From Arcanobacterium canis (GTDB lineage Bacteria; Actinomycetota; Actinomycetes; Actinomycetales; Actinomycetaceae): a stretch of DNA of 64,000 bases. Below the pieces are notes generated by a model. The model was given only the letters and a program-made list of their open reading frames with translations. It was not told where the DNA came from and did no database searches. Location: contig NZ_CP121208.1 of assembly GCF_029625435.1 (NCBI RefSeq), forward strand, positions 930,001 to 994,000, given 5' to 3'. Positions within the stretch are counted from its first letter, which is position 1; each line of letters begins with the position of its first letter. Below are positions 53,091-61,913 of this stretch, piece by piece. A program made the position numbers and the translations under genes.

Positions 53091-54802
53091 CGAATTTTTC
53101 CTTCCCTGTCAATCTGTGCAAATGCCGTCTCCAACTCCTTTTTGATCTCTTGAGAAATATCTGTAGATTCGAGCGCATCCTCAAAAATACGACGGTCTGT
53201 TCTGACAAAATTTTCAACGCGATCATCAAGCAATTTCTTGGCTTGACGTGCAAGTCGGCGAACCGCGTCTTCACCGAAAATCGCTTCGAGTAGCTTTTGT
53301 GCAACGACGGCAGTACCGCCGGCCACAGCGACCTCGCCGCCGACGAGTCCCCCTGTCGAGGCGAAAACGACGACAATCAGCGCCACTCCCACAACATTCA
53401 CAGACGTTGCAAGTGCCCGTGCCATCGTTTTCTTTCGTGTGCCCTGCTCACGCACAATCTCGAGAATGTCTGCGCGCCAATCGTGAATGAGTTCAGCAGC
53501 TACAGCCTCACGCTCGGATCGGTCACGCAGATTCTCACGCACATGTTTGACCAACGCTTCAGCAACCCCCACGGACTCCCACGCTCGAAGTGCCTGAGCA
53601 ATTGCTGCCTCAGTACGTTCGACAAGGAGCGCTATTACGCCGTCGTCGATTGCGAACTCTATCTGAGTGGTCGAGGGATTCGTCCGTGTCGTGAAGTAGG
53701 AAGAAAGACGATCACGTATTGCACTCACGCCGCCCTCGAGCCGTCGCATCCACTCCCCTGTTCCCACAACATCTTGCCAGCGGGAGAGTACCTCACCACG
53801 AAGAAGGGAGCCATCAACCACATTCTGTGCAAACTGTTCATCAGCAGCTGCAAAAGCAGAATCGACGTCCCAGCGCAAAGCATCGCGGGTGGCAAGCTGG
53901 CGTCCATATCCATCGAGAATAGTTGACGCGTGACCAGAAAGAGAGTGAATTGCGCCGTGAAGAGTTTGCCGGACGACGCTTGCTCGCGCAGCCTCGTCTT
54001 CAGCGATCGACATCAGCCAGCGACGGACTGACTCGACGTCGGCATTTGCAAGCCGGCCATCTTCCAACTGTTGTTCGGCAATCATAAACAAAGGAGCATG
54101 TGCCAGCGCACGCTTTTCGAGCCGTGAGGCGAGATCCGCGCGGACGTCTGCACCGACACCTGGTGGCACACGATTGAGAACGATACCCAAAACAATATTG
54201 CGCTCGGCTGCCTCACCGAGAATCACCCATGGAATTGCATCCCCGTAGCGCGCTGCCGTGGTCACAAAGATCCACAAGTCTGCTGCTGCCAGGAGCTGTG
54301 AAGCGAGCTGACGATTCTCCTCAACGACGGAATCAATATCCGGAGAATCAAGCAACGCTAAACCTGCAGGAATGGCCTGCGACGGAACTAATTCAAGTGT
54401 CAGGGAAGAGTGCTCGTCAGTTTCACCACTCACTCGCGCAAGATCCGGCAAGATCCGCGCATCGGCAAACGCTTCGGCATCATCAGGATGAAAGACGAGT
54501 GTTGGACGACGCGTTGTGGGACGGATCGCACTGGACCGCACAACATTTTCACCGACGAGTGAATTGACGATCGCGCTCTTCCCTGCGCCCGTTGACCCGC
54601 CGACAACACAGACTAACGGAGCGGAGAGATTTTCGAGACGCGGGATGAGGTAGTCACGCAACTGGGAACGTGAATCCGCGACGACGTCGCTGATCTCGTC
54701 GGCACCGCGAAGGGCGAATGGAAAATGCATACGCTCCAGCGCGTCCTGAAGCACATATAAATGTGCGAGAAGATCGGAGCTGGGGCGCTGCAATTCACTC
54801 AT
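53087..54802 (-). CDS. Membrane-associated GTPase, partner of the downstream GTPase
   Basis: A 571-aa protein with N-terminal helices, G1 Gly-Gly-Ser-Thr-Gly-Ala-Gly-Lys-Ser (68-76), G2 Arg-Pro-Thr-Thr (94-97) and G3 Asp-Ser-Pro-Asp (152-155). The G4 position reads Asn-Arg-Val-Pro (210-213) instead of Asn-Lys-x-Asp, so nucleotide specificity or activity may be altered. A long helical stalk-like region precedes a hydrophobic hairpin (about 470-515), and a charged helical tail follows. Its start overlaps the hisS stop by eight bases and its end overlaps the second GTPase by four, so the two proteins are probably made together as a complex. Confidence 0.82.
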   Translation of the reverse strand: MSELQRPSSDLLAHLYVLQDALERMHFPFALRGADEISDVVADSRSQLRDYLIPRLENLSAPLVCVVGGSTGAGKSAIVNSLVGENVVRSSAIRPTTRRPTLVFHPDDAEAFADARILPDLARVSGETDEHSSLTLELVPSQAIPAGLALLDSPDIDSVVEENRQLASQLLAAADLWIFVTTAARYGDAIPWVILGEAAERNIVLGIVLNRVPPGVGADVRADLASRLEKRALAHAPLFMIAEQQLEDGRLANADVESVRRWLMSIAEDEAARASVVRQTLHGAIHSLSGHASTILDGYGRQLATRDALRWDVDSAFAAADEQFAQNVVDGSLLRGEVLSRWQDVVGTGEWMRRLEGGVSAIRDRLSSYFTTRTNPSTTQIEFAIDDGVIALLVERTEAAIAQALRAWESVGVAEALVKHVRENLRDRSEREAVAAELIHDWRADILEIVREQGTRKKTMARALATSVNVVGVALIVVVFASTGGLVGGEVAVAGGTAVVAQKLLEAIFGEDAVRRLARQAKKLLDDRVENFVRTDRRIFEDALESTDISQEIKKELETAFAQIDREGKIR

Positions 54803-56132
54803 GAGTCAGACTCACCAACTGTGCCACCATGTCCTGTTCCGGCGGCATCCACGAATGTTGGTCAGCACTCACTTGCTCGCCCGACCGAATATCCTTGACC
54901 TGCTCGCTGAGAACGCCGTTATCTTCCTGGGTAAACCACACGAATGGAATACCCCGACGCTCTGCATAACGAATCTGCTTGCCAAACTTTTGAGTGTTCG
55001 GAGAAACTTCCGTCGCTACCCCTCGCGCGCGCAAGCTCATGGCAATTTTATCCGCATGAGCTCGTTCGTCTTCATTGTTTACCGCAATGAGAACAGCAGT
55101 GGGGACCTTTCGCGAGGCGCCAACGAGTTCCTTTCCAATAACGCGGGCAAGAATACGCGACACTCCAATGGAAAGTCCCACACCTGGGAAAGTTCGCTTG
55201 CCGTCACTGACGAGAGAGTCGTAGCGCCCACCTGAACAGACAGAGCCCAAATCTTCATGCCCAACAAGGGTGGATTCGTAGACCGAGCCAGTGTAATAAT
55301 CTAAGCCGCGTGCAATTGAAAGGTCAGCAACAACCGAACCCTCGATGAGCTTATTCGCACCCTCGATCAGGCGCACGAGTTCATCAAGACCTTCATCAAG
55401 GAGTTCATTACGGAACCCGAGAGCAAGCACATCATCAGCAACACGAGCATCAGTGCCGCCGATTTGAGCCAGCTTGAGCGCAAGCTGCGCCTGCTCCTCA
55501 GTTGCGCCGACGTTCTGAGCCAAAGTAGCTGCCACTCCGGCAGGGCCAATCTTGTCGAGTTTATCGACGATTCGCAGCGTCTCTTCGATATCTTCAAGAC
55601 CAATGGCATCAAAGAATCCTTGAGCGACCTTGCGGTTCGATGCGCGGATCACCACACGTGGGATGGGAAGCTTCGAGAGAGCATCAACCATGACCAGCGG
55701 TAGCTCCACCTCGTGATGGAAAGCGAGGGTGTCTTGGCCAACGACGTCAACGTCGGCCTGAACAAACTCACGGAAGCGCCCGTCCTGCGGACGTTCGCCG
55801 CGCCAGACCTTCTGAATCTGGTAACGACGGAACGGAAAATCGAGCTTTCCAGCGTTCTCCAAAACGTAACGAGAAAGCGGAACCGTCAGATCAAAGTGGA
55901 GACCGAGTTCAGCATCCTGTGAATCACCACCCTGCAAGCGGTTAAGCAGGTAGATTTCCTTCGACGTCTCCCCTTTTGCCAGGAGGCGAGAAACAGGCTC
56001 CACCGCGCGAGTCTCAATTCCGGAGAAACCATGGAGTTCAAAAGTCGATCTGAGCGTGTCCAGGGCACGCTGCTCCACGATTCGTTCTTGCGGTAGCCAT
56101 TCAGGAAAACCAGACAAAGGTGCAATCTTCAT
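54795..56132 (-). CDS. hisS: Histidine-tRNA ligase
   Basis: A 445-aa class II synthetase with Pro-Glu-Trp-Leu-Pro near the start, motif 2 Gln-Ile-Gln-Lys-Val-Trp-Arg-Gly-Glu-Arg-Pro-Gln-Asp-Gly-Arg-Phe-Arg-Glu-Phe, the histidine signatures Leu-Asp-Tyr-Tyr-Thr-Gly-Ser-Val-Tyr-Glu and Cys-Ser-Gly-Gly-Arg-Tyr-Asp, and an anticodon-binding domain at the C-terminus. It follows the MBL-fold hydrolase gene by 40 bases, an arrangement conserved in actinobacteria, and is overlapped by the GTPase gene. Confidence 0.96.
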   Translation of the reverse strand: MKIAPLSGFPEWLPQERIVEQRALDTLRSTFELHGFSGIETRAVEPVSRLLAKGETSKEIYLLNRLQGGDSQDAELGLHFDLTVPLSRYVLENAGKLDFPFRRYQIQKVWRGERPQDGRFREFVQADVDVVGQDTLAFHHEVELPLVMVDALSKLPIPRVVIRASNRKVAQGFFDAIGLEDIEETLRIVDKLDKIGPAGVAATLAQNVGATEEQAQLALKLAQIGGTDARVADDVLALGFRNELLDEGLDELVRLIEGANKLIEGSVVADLSIARGLDYYTGSVYESTLVGHEDLGSVCSGGRYDSLVSDGKRTFPGVGLSIGVSRILARVIGKELVGASRKVPTAVLIAVNNEDERAHADKIAMSLRARGVATEVSPNTQKFGKQIRYAERRGIPFVWFTQEDNGVLSEQVKDIRSGEQVSADQHSWMPPEQDMVAQLVSLTHE

Positions 56133-56171
56133 AAGCCTTAGTATCTCACGTCTTGGCTGGCGTAGCCCACT

Positions 56172-56891
56172 TTACTCTAGGAACATTCTCAAATACGGGT
56201 TTGTGTTAAGCTCACGTGAAAGTTTCGTGGCTGGGCCGTGTCCGGGAAACACCCATGTCTCCCCGTCAACCTCGGCAGCGATCCGCCGCAAAGTTTTCTC
56301 CATCGCACGAGGGTCCGAGCCGGGAAGATCGGTGCGTCCAATTCCGTTATTGAATAGCACGTCGCCTGAGAGCATCATGTGGCCGCCCTGACCTGGTGCG
56401 AGAGGGAGGTTATCCCCCGGATCAACGTATCCGTCGAAAAGAAAGACTGTCGAACCTTGAGAATGCCCAGGCGCAGCCATCGCACGCAAGAACACACCTT
56501 CGACAATTTCGGTGGAAGCTTGATAGAACTCTTCCGGCAACGCCCGTACGTCACGCGGCCGGATCCACGACGCCGATCCTCCGGCGCTGAAGAGTGGCGC
56601 CAGTTGTGCAAGCCCTGTGGTGGCAATAGGATCCTCGAGTCGAAACAGATCTCCCGACGGGATGACAACAGGCGCGTCACCCGCAACCTCCGCGCAATCC
56701 CAGACATGATCAGCATGTCCATGAGTCAGCAGAACCGCCCCGAGTGTTAATCCCCGTTTTTCAAGAGCCGACGGCACCCAGGTTGCCGCACCAGCACCGG
56801 TATCGACTACCAACGCAACTTTCGCATCGGCGTCAGCCAACACATAGGTGTTGGCTCCAATGACAGTTTCACTGAAACGCAAGAAAATCAT
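56172..56891 (-). CDS. Metallo-beta-lactamase-fold hydrolase, glyoxalase II-like
   Basis: A 239-aa protein with the binuclear zinc site Thr-His-Gly-His-Ala-Asp-His, Ala-Pro-Gly-His-Ser-Gln-Gly, Leu-Ser-Gly-Asp-Val-Leu-Phe and Phe-Pro-Gly-His-Gly. It is closest to the short glyoxalase II-like (YcbL-type) group lacking the glutathione-binding C-terminal domain, consistent with actinobacteria having no glutathione. A thioester of mycothiol or another thiol is possible (inference). It precedes hisS and is divergent from the DUF349 gene. Confidence 0.88.
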   Translation of the reverse strand: MIFLRFSETVIGANTYVLADADAKVALVVDTGAGAATWVPSALEKRGLTLGAVLLTHGHADHVWDCAEVAGDAPVVIPSGDLFRLEDPIATTGLAQLAPLFSAGGSASWIRPRDVRALPEEFYQASTEIVEGVFLRAMAAPGHSQGSTVFLFDGYVDPGDNLPLAPGQGGHMMLSGDVLFNNGIGRTDLPGSDPRAMEKTLRRIAAEVDGETWVFPGHGPATKLSRELNTNPYLRMFLE

Positions 56892-57003
56892 AATCTGACT
56901 CTACCGCAGACACGTGAAACCGCGAAAAGTCGGCGACATTCGCGTAGAGTGGTGGCGTACCAATACGTGAACGGTATTAATTACCCCGTCTGAAGGAGTC
57001 CTC

Positions 57004-58380
57004 ATGTCGGATACCATGCCTACCCCGGCAAGCAACGAAGCAGCCGAAACCACTCAGCCAACCGCCACACCGGCACCCGCAACGCCAACACCAGCGCCTG
57101 CAGCACCAGCAGCGCCTGCTCCTCTCACGGAGCCAGAAGCGGCTGAAGCCGCCAAGTGGGGACGCGTCGATGACGAGGGGAACGTGTGGCTGACCGACGG
57201 TGAAGGAAAGGGTGTGCGCGTAGTTGGCCAGTACACAGCTGGTGGAACTGTCACTGATGTATTGACTCTCTACGCTCGTCGTTTCCTGGATCTACAGTCT
57301 CAGGTTGCTCTACTTGAAATGCGAATTAACACGATCTCACCCGAAGAATCGCGCAAGTCGCAAAAGCATCTGGCTGCACAGCTTGAAGAGCCTGCTGCGA
57401 TTGGCGATATTGCTGCGCTTCGCACACGAGTAGACGCCACCTTACCGCTCATTGAGCAGCGCGCCGAAGTGGTCAATGCTGAGCGTGCGGAGGCCAAGAA
57501 GAAGGCGCTTGAAGAGCGCGAAGCTATTGTGGCTGAAGCAGAAAAGATTTCTGCACAGGATCCATCCACAACACACTGGAAGAATTCCCGCACGGCGCTC
57601 ACCGAGCTTCTTGAGCAGTGGAAACATGCACAGCGCCACGGAGCTCGTATTGATCGTCCGACTGAAGAGGCATTATGGAAGCGTTTTTCTTCAGCACGCA
57701 CGCAATTTGATCGCCATCGTCGTCAGTACTTCTCTGAGCGTGACAAGGCAGCCAAAGCCACTGTCAATGCAAAGGAAGATCTGATCCGCCGCGCGACGGA
57801 GTTGCAAAACTCGACTGATTGGGGTGCCGCGTCGGCCGCATACCGTCAACTCATGAATGAATGGAAGGCCGCTGGACGCGCTGGACGCAAGGAAGATGAC
57901 AAGCTCTGGGATCGTTTCCGAGCAGCTCAGCAGGTATTCTTCGATGCGCGTAACGCTCACAACAATCAGCTCGATGAAGAATTTAGTGAGAATCTGGCAA
58001 AGAAGCTTAAACTTCTCAAGGAAGCCGAAAAGCTCGTTCCCGTCAGCGACGTCGAAGCTGCCAAGACGGCAATCCGCGAAATCGGCGAACAGTGGGACAA
58101 GATTGGTCGTGTGCCGCGCGGTGATGTTGGCCGCACGGAGGGGCGTCTGCGCGACATCGAGCAAGCGATCCGCGATGCCGATTCCGAACAGTGGCGCAAG
58201 AGTGACCCAGCTGTTGCCGAGCGAACCAACGGTATGGCCGCCCAACTCGAAGCACTAATCGCGGAACTTGAGGGCCAGATTGCTGAGGCAAAGGCCGCAG
58301 GTGATGACAAGAAGGTCAAGGAATACACCTCGGCACTCGAAGCGCGTAAGCAATGGCTTGCTGCTGTTCAGGCTGACTAA
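57004..58380 (+). CDS. DUF349 coiled-coil protein
   Basis: A 458-aa protein. The first 60 residues are a Pro/Ala/Thr-rich disordered tail. The rest is almost wholly helical with several DUF349 repeats, each with the pattern Trp-Lys-x-x-x-Arg/Ala-x-Gly and Asp-x-x-Leu-Trp-x-x-Phe-x-x-Ala (for example about 185-250, 260-325 and 340-405). DUF349 proteins are cytosolic and of unclear function; some reports connect the family with ribosome or growth control, but nothing here decides that. GAAGGAG before the ATG. It is followed by a strong terminator. Confidence 0.9.
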   Translation: MSDTMPTPASNEAAETTQPTATPAPATPTPAPAAPAAPAPLTEPEAAEAAKWGRVDDEGNVWLTDGEGKGVRVVGQYTAGGTVTDVLTLYARRFLDLQSQVALLEMRINTISPEESRKSQKHLAAQLEEPAAIGDIAALRTRVDATLPLIEQRAEVVNAERAEAKKKALEEREAIVAEAEKISAQDPSTTHWKNSRTALTELLEQWKHAQRHGARIDRPTEEALWKRFSSARTQFDRHRRQYFSERDKAAKATVNAKEDLIRRATELQNSTDWGAASAAYRQLMNEWKAAGRAGRKEDDKLWDRFRAAQQVFFDARNAHNNQLDEEFSENLAKKLKLLKEAEKLVPVSDVEAAKTAIREIGEQWDKIGRVPRGDVGRTEGRLRDIEQAIRDADSEQWRKSDPAVAERTNGMAAQLEALIAELEGQIAEAKAAGDDKKVKEYTSALEARKQWLAAVQAD

Positions 58381-58409
58381 ATAAAGTAGCACACTGCGAT
58401 TTATTCCTC

Positions 58410-58451
58410 GGGGAGGTTTCCACAAATGTGGAAACCTCCCCGGACGTTTTT
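58410..58451 (+). terminator. Terminator after the DUF349 gene
   Basis: A perfect 15-bp stem GGGGAGGTTTCCACA / TGTGGAAACCTCCCC with a very short loop, followed by GGACG and TTTTTT. A classic intrinsic terminator. Confidence 0.93.
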
Positions 58452-58474
58452 TATCTGCGTTGCAGAATCATGAC

Positions 58475-59017
58475 ATGACATCGCTATTTATTGACATCTC
58501 ACAAAGACAGCACGCAAGCCTGTCTCATGAGGGGCTAGTAGTACAAGTGGGCGAACTCGGACTCGTGGGAATCGATTTGGTCACAACTGCCCACTCACGC
58601 GCTCGCATTATTTCTCTTGCTCGTAGCGGCTCGATCGCTTTCGGCTACACCGCATTATGGATCCACACTGGCAATCAGGCGGGAACGGTGCGGACCAAAC
58701 TCGAAACTTCACTTCCTGACAGCCAGTTCGTGCGTCGCAAAAAGTACTCTGAGGAGGACCTGCAGAAAATGGGATCAATCATGGTAACCACACCTGAGCG
58801 TACGTTACTTGATCTTCTTCTACATAACACCGCTGATGCACTAGCAAATGTCTATTCTCTTGTGAAAGCAGGGTGTGATCTTGACGCTGTCGCACGCCGA
58901 GCCGGCGAGCTCAATTCCCTCCATGGGATTGGGCAGGCGCGCGCTATTGCGCGTCAGTTGCCTGCCTCGGTTGACACACGCCGATCAGATTCGCGTTTCG
59001 AGCCGACAACGCGATAG
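58475..59017 (+). CDS. AbiEi antitoxin-like protein without its toxin
   Basis: A 180-aa protein whose C-terminal part holds Ile-Met-Val-Thr-Thr-Pro-Glu-Arg-Thr-Leu-Leu-Asp-Leu-Leu, the hallmark of AbiEi/type IV antitoxin-like transcriptional regulators, followed by helices. The usual N-terminal winged helix is short or absent. No AbiEii nucleotidyltransferase gene follows, so it is an orphan. Its end overlaps the 3' end of the convergent rel gene by 64 bases. The ATG has no clear ribosome site. Function is not predictable; similar single genes are common in actinobacteria. Confidence 0.62.
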   Translation: MTSLFIDISQRQHASLSHEGLVVQVGELGLVGIDLVTTAHSRARIISLARSGSIAFGYTALWIHTGNQAGTVRTKLETSLPDSQFVRRKKYSEEDLQKMGSIMVTTPERTLLDLLLHNTADALANVYSLVKAGCDLDAVARRAGELNSLHGIGQARAIARQLPASVDTRRSDSRFEPTTR

Positions 59018-61260
59018 GCATCATAAACACCGTCAATCTTGCGAAGTTCTTTCAGTACAACGCTCAGATGACGTGGATCTCCCATCTCGAACTGGAAGGT
59101 TGAACGCGCCACGCGCTCCTTCGATGTATTCATCGAGCCGGAGAGCATATTGATGTCATGATCAGAGAGTACCTTGGAGATATCGGCAAGGAGTCCACGC
59201 CGATCAAGAGCCTCAATTTGAACTTGGACCACAAACACCGCATCTTGAGCATCTGCCCATTCAATGGCGATGAAACGATCACGATCTCGTTGGAGGCTTG
59301 CCACATTCGAACAATCTGCACGGTGGACAGAAATGCCGTTGCCGCGGGTCACAAACCCGACAATGGGGTCGGGAGGGACAGGAGTACAACACTTGGCAAG
59401 TTTAACGAGCACATCTGTGTCCTCTATTGACGACACAACGACCGCTGAGCCTGCTTCGCCTGAGTGTCGCATAATACGTGTGGGAGTGACGGCTTCCGCC
59501 ATCGATTCCTCAGCTCCCGCAAGTCCACCCTGCGAAGAAATCAGCTTGCGCACCACAGACTCAGACGAAATATTGCCTTCACCAATCGCGCTGTAGAGAT
59601 CCGTGACATCCTTGCGGTTGAGGTCTTGAGCGACTGCACGCAGTGTCTCGTGCGACATGAGCCGCTGCACTGGCTGATTCTTGCGTCGAATCGCCTTTGC
59701 GAGCTTCTCTTTGCCTTCCTCAATCGCCTCGTCACGTCGAGATTTTGTAAACCATGATTTAATCTTGGCACGCGCACGAGGTGTTGCGACGAAATCGAGC
59801 CAACCACGGGATGGTCCAGCTTCAGAGGATTTAGCCGTCACAATTTCCACAGTATCGCCAGATTCGAGTTTGTGATCCAATGTGACCAGGCGATCGTTCA
59901 CCTTTGCGCCAACGGTGCGGAAACCGACTTCTGTGTGGACAGCGAAAGCGAAGTCCACCGGCGTCGAACCAGCGGGCAGCTCCATCACTTCGCCTGCAGG
60001 TGTAAAAACGTACACCTGGTTACCCGACATCTCGTACCGTAATGAATCAAGAAACTCGGACGGATCTGCCGTATCACGCTGCCAATCGACAAGCTGACGT
60101 AGCCATTCGAGCTGGGCATCTTCTTGTTTTTCCTGACCAGTGCCTTTTGTGGCGTTGGGATTTTCTTTATAACGCCAGTGAGCAGCCACGCCAAATTCAG
60201 CGCGACGATGCATTTCGTAGGTACGGATCTGAACCTCAACGGTCTTGCCGCCAGGTCCCATTACCGTGGTGTGAATCGACTGATACAGATTGAATTTTGG
60301 CGATGCGATGTAATCTTTGATTCGTCCCTGAATCGGAGTGTACGCAGAATTGACGATACCGAGGGTCGTATAACAATCTTGGACTTCATTAACCAGGACG
60401 CGAATACCAATGAGATCGTAGATATCTTCAAAGTCACGCCCCCGAAGAATCATCTTTTGATAAATCGAATAGTAGTGCTTTGGGCGTCCTGAAATCGTAC
60501 ACTTGACTCCAGCCTTGGTGAGTTCCGATTGGATCTTTACTTTGATTTCCTCAAGGAATCGTTCACGCTCAGGCGCACGTTCCTGAACCATCTGCTCAAT
60601 CTCTGCATAAACTGCTGGGTAAAGCGTCCGGAACGAGCGATCTTCAAGTTCCCACTTGATCGAATTCATCCCTAAGCGGTGTGCCAAAGGTGCAAAGATT
60701 TCCAGAGTTTCGCGGGCCTTGCGTTGTGCCGATCCTGCTTCAACATAGCGCCATGTGCGAGCGTTATGCAGGCGATCACCAAGTTTAATGAGAAGAACAC
60801 GGATATCTTTCGACATCGCAATGACCATCTTGCGGACGGTTTCTGCAGCAGCCGCTTCGCCGTATTCGACCTTATCGAGTTTGGTCACGCCGTCAACAAG
60901 GAGGGCGACTGTTGAACCGAAATCGCTCGTCAGCTCTTTGAGTGTGTAATCTGTGTCCTCGACAGTGTCGTGGAGAAGCGCAGCAACGATCGTGTCCTCG
61001 TCGAGACCGAGTTCAGCAAGGATAGTCGCGACAGCGACGGGGTGGGTAATATACGGCTCCCCCGACTTGCGCTTCTGCCCGCGGTGTTTCTCTTCAGCAA
61101 CAACAAAAGCCCGCAGAATGCGTTGTTCATTCAACCCACGTCCTTCGATCGCCGCCATAATCGGCTCAAGAAGAGCTGGGACCTGCAATGACTTCTTCCC
61201 ACCCAACCACGCGAAACGTGAACGCAAGCGTGTCGGGACTGCACCATTGTTGTCGCTCAT
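58954..61260 (-). CDS. rel: Bifunctional (p)ppGpp synthetase/hydrolase Rel
   Basis: A 768-aa stringent-response enzyme: HD hydrolase domain (His-Arg-Gly-Gln-Lys-Arg, Leu-Leu-His-Asp-Thr-Val-Glu-Asp) at about 50-200; synthetase domain (Lys-His-Tyr-Tyr-Ser-Ile-Tyr-Gln-Lys-Met, Arg-Gly-Arg-Asp-Phe-Glu-Asp-Ile-Tyr-Asp) at about 240-380; TGS (Val-Tyr-Val-Phe-Thr-Pro-Ala-Gly-Glu-Val) at about 420; zinc-finger region with Cys-Cys-Thr-Pro-Val; and a C-terminal ACT domain. Both catalytic sites look intact. The order secD-secF-apt-rel is conserved, but a terminator separates apt from rel. Its last 64 bases are overlapped by a convergent gene. Confidence 0.96.
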   Translation of the reverse strand: MSDNNGAVPTRLRSRFAWLGGKKSLQVPALLEPIMAAIEGRGLNEQRILRAFVVAEEKHRGQKRKSGEPYITHPVAVATILAELGLDEDTIVAALLHDTVEDTDYTLKELTSDFGSTVALLVDGVTKLDKVEYGEAAAAETVRKMVIAMSKDIRVLLIKLGDRLHNARTWRYVEAGSAQRKARETLEIFAPLAHRLGMNSIKWELEDRSFRTLYPAVYAEIEQMVQERAPERERFLEEIKVKIQSELTKAGVKCTISGRPKHYYSIYQKMILRGRDFEDIYDLIGIRVLVNEVQDCYTTLGIVNSAYTPIQGRIKDYIASPKFNLYQSIHTTVMGPGGKTVEVQIRTYEMHRRAEFGVAAHWRYKENPNATKGTGQEKQEDAQLEWLRQLVDWQRDTADPSEFLDSLRYEMSGNQVYVFTPAGEVMELPAGSTPVDFAFAVHTEVGFRTVGAKVNDRLVTLDHKLESGDTVEIVTAKSSEAGPSRGWLDFVATPRARAKIKSWFTKSRRDEAIEEGKEKLAKAIRRKNQPVQRLMSHETLRAVAQDLNRKDVTDLYSAIGEGNISSESVVRKLISSQGGLAGAEESMAEAVTPTRIMRHSGEAGSAVVVSSIEDTDVLVKLAKCCTPVPPDPIVGFVTRGNGISVHRADCSNVASLQRDRDRFIAIEWADAQDAVFVVQVQIEALDRRGLLADISKVLSDHDINMLSGSMNTSKERVARSTFQFEMGDPRHLSVVLKELRKIDGVYDAYRVVGSKRESDRRVSTEAGN

Positions 61261-61316
61261 GAACAGATTCTACGTCAGAGGCGCACAACCGTGCCTAATG
61301 TGGTGAAATCCAGGTG

Positions 61317-61354
61317 AAAAAATGTGGGGAACGCAAATGAGCGTCCCCCACATT
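61317..61354 (-). terminator. Terminator after apt
   Basis: AATGTGGGG-AACGC and GCGT-CCCCCACATT pair over 13-14 bp with one bulge and a 6-nt loop; on the minus strand a six-T run follows directly. Rel is therefore probably transcribed from its own promoter in the 56 bases between this hairpin and its ATG, where I cannot place the boxes. Confidence 0.88.
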
Positions 61355-61370
61355 GTCACCGTCATGATGT

Positions 61371-61913
61371 TCAGTACGCGATCACCGAATCGATCGGAAT
61401 GTCCTCGCCTAAACGCTCACGACCGCCGAGATCTTTGAGCTCCAGCAGCACACACAATGCAGCAGGAACTGCACCGGCCTGGCGAATCAGATCAAATGCT
61501 GCACCGGCAGTTCCACCCGTAGCAAGAACGTCATCGATGACTAAAACGCGGTGTCCGTCTTCGACAGTGAAAGGCTGAAGCTCCATGCGCGCCGAACCGT
61601 ATTCAAGGTCGTAATCCACCCCGACAACAGGTCCGGGGAGACGACCAGCCTTGCGAACAGTCAACATGCCGACGCCGAGTGCAACGGCAAGAGGCGCACC
61701 AAGGATAAACCCACGAGATTCGAGACCGGCAACTGCATCGACTTTCCCACGGTAGTGATCCGCAAGCATGTCAATCAGGGCTTTAAAACCTTGGTCATCT
61801 GCAATCAAAGGCGTGATGTCGCGAAAGAGTACGCCACGCGCAGGAAAATCCTGCACTTCGCGTACGTGTGAACGCACCATCTCGACAGTGTCATGCGGGA
61901 AAACTTCGGACAT
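61371..61913 (-). CDS. apt: Adenine phosphoribosyltransferase
   Basis: A 180-aa purine salvage enzyme turning adenine and PRPP into AMP. Family motifs: Asp-Phe-Pro-x-x-Gly-Val-Leu-Phe-Arg-Asp-Ile-Thr-Pro-Leu near the start, Gly-Leu-Glu-Ser-Arg-Gly-Phe, and the PRPP loop Val-Leu-Val-Ile-Asp-Asp-Val-Leu-Ala-Thr-Gly-Gly-Thr. GTG at 61916 or ATG at 61913 can start it; both touch the secF stop, so it is coupled to secF. Confidence 0.95.
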   Translation of the reverse strand: MSEVFPHDTVEMVRSHVREVQDFPARGVLFRDITPLIADDQGFKALIDMLADHYRGKVDAVAGLESRGFILGAPLAVALGVGMLTVRKAGRLPGPVVGVDYDLEYGSARMELQPFTVEDGHRVLVIDDVLATGGTAGAAFDLIRQAGAVPAALCVLLELKDLGGRERLGEDIPIDSVIAY

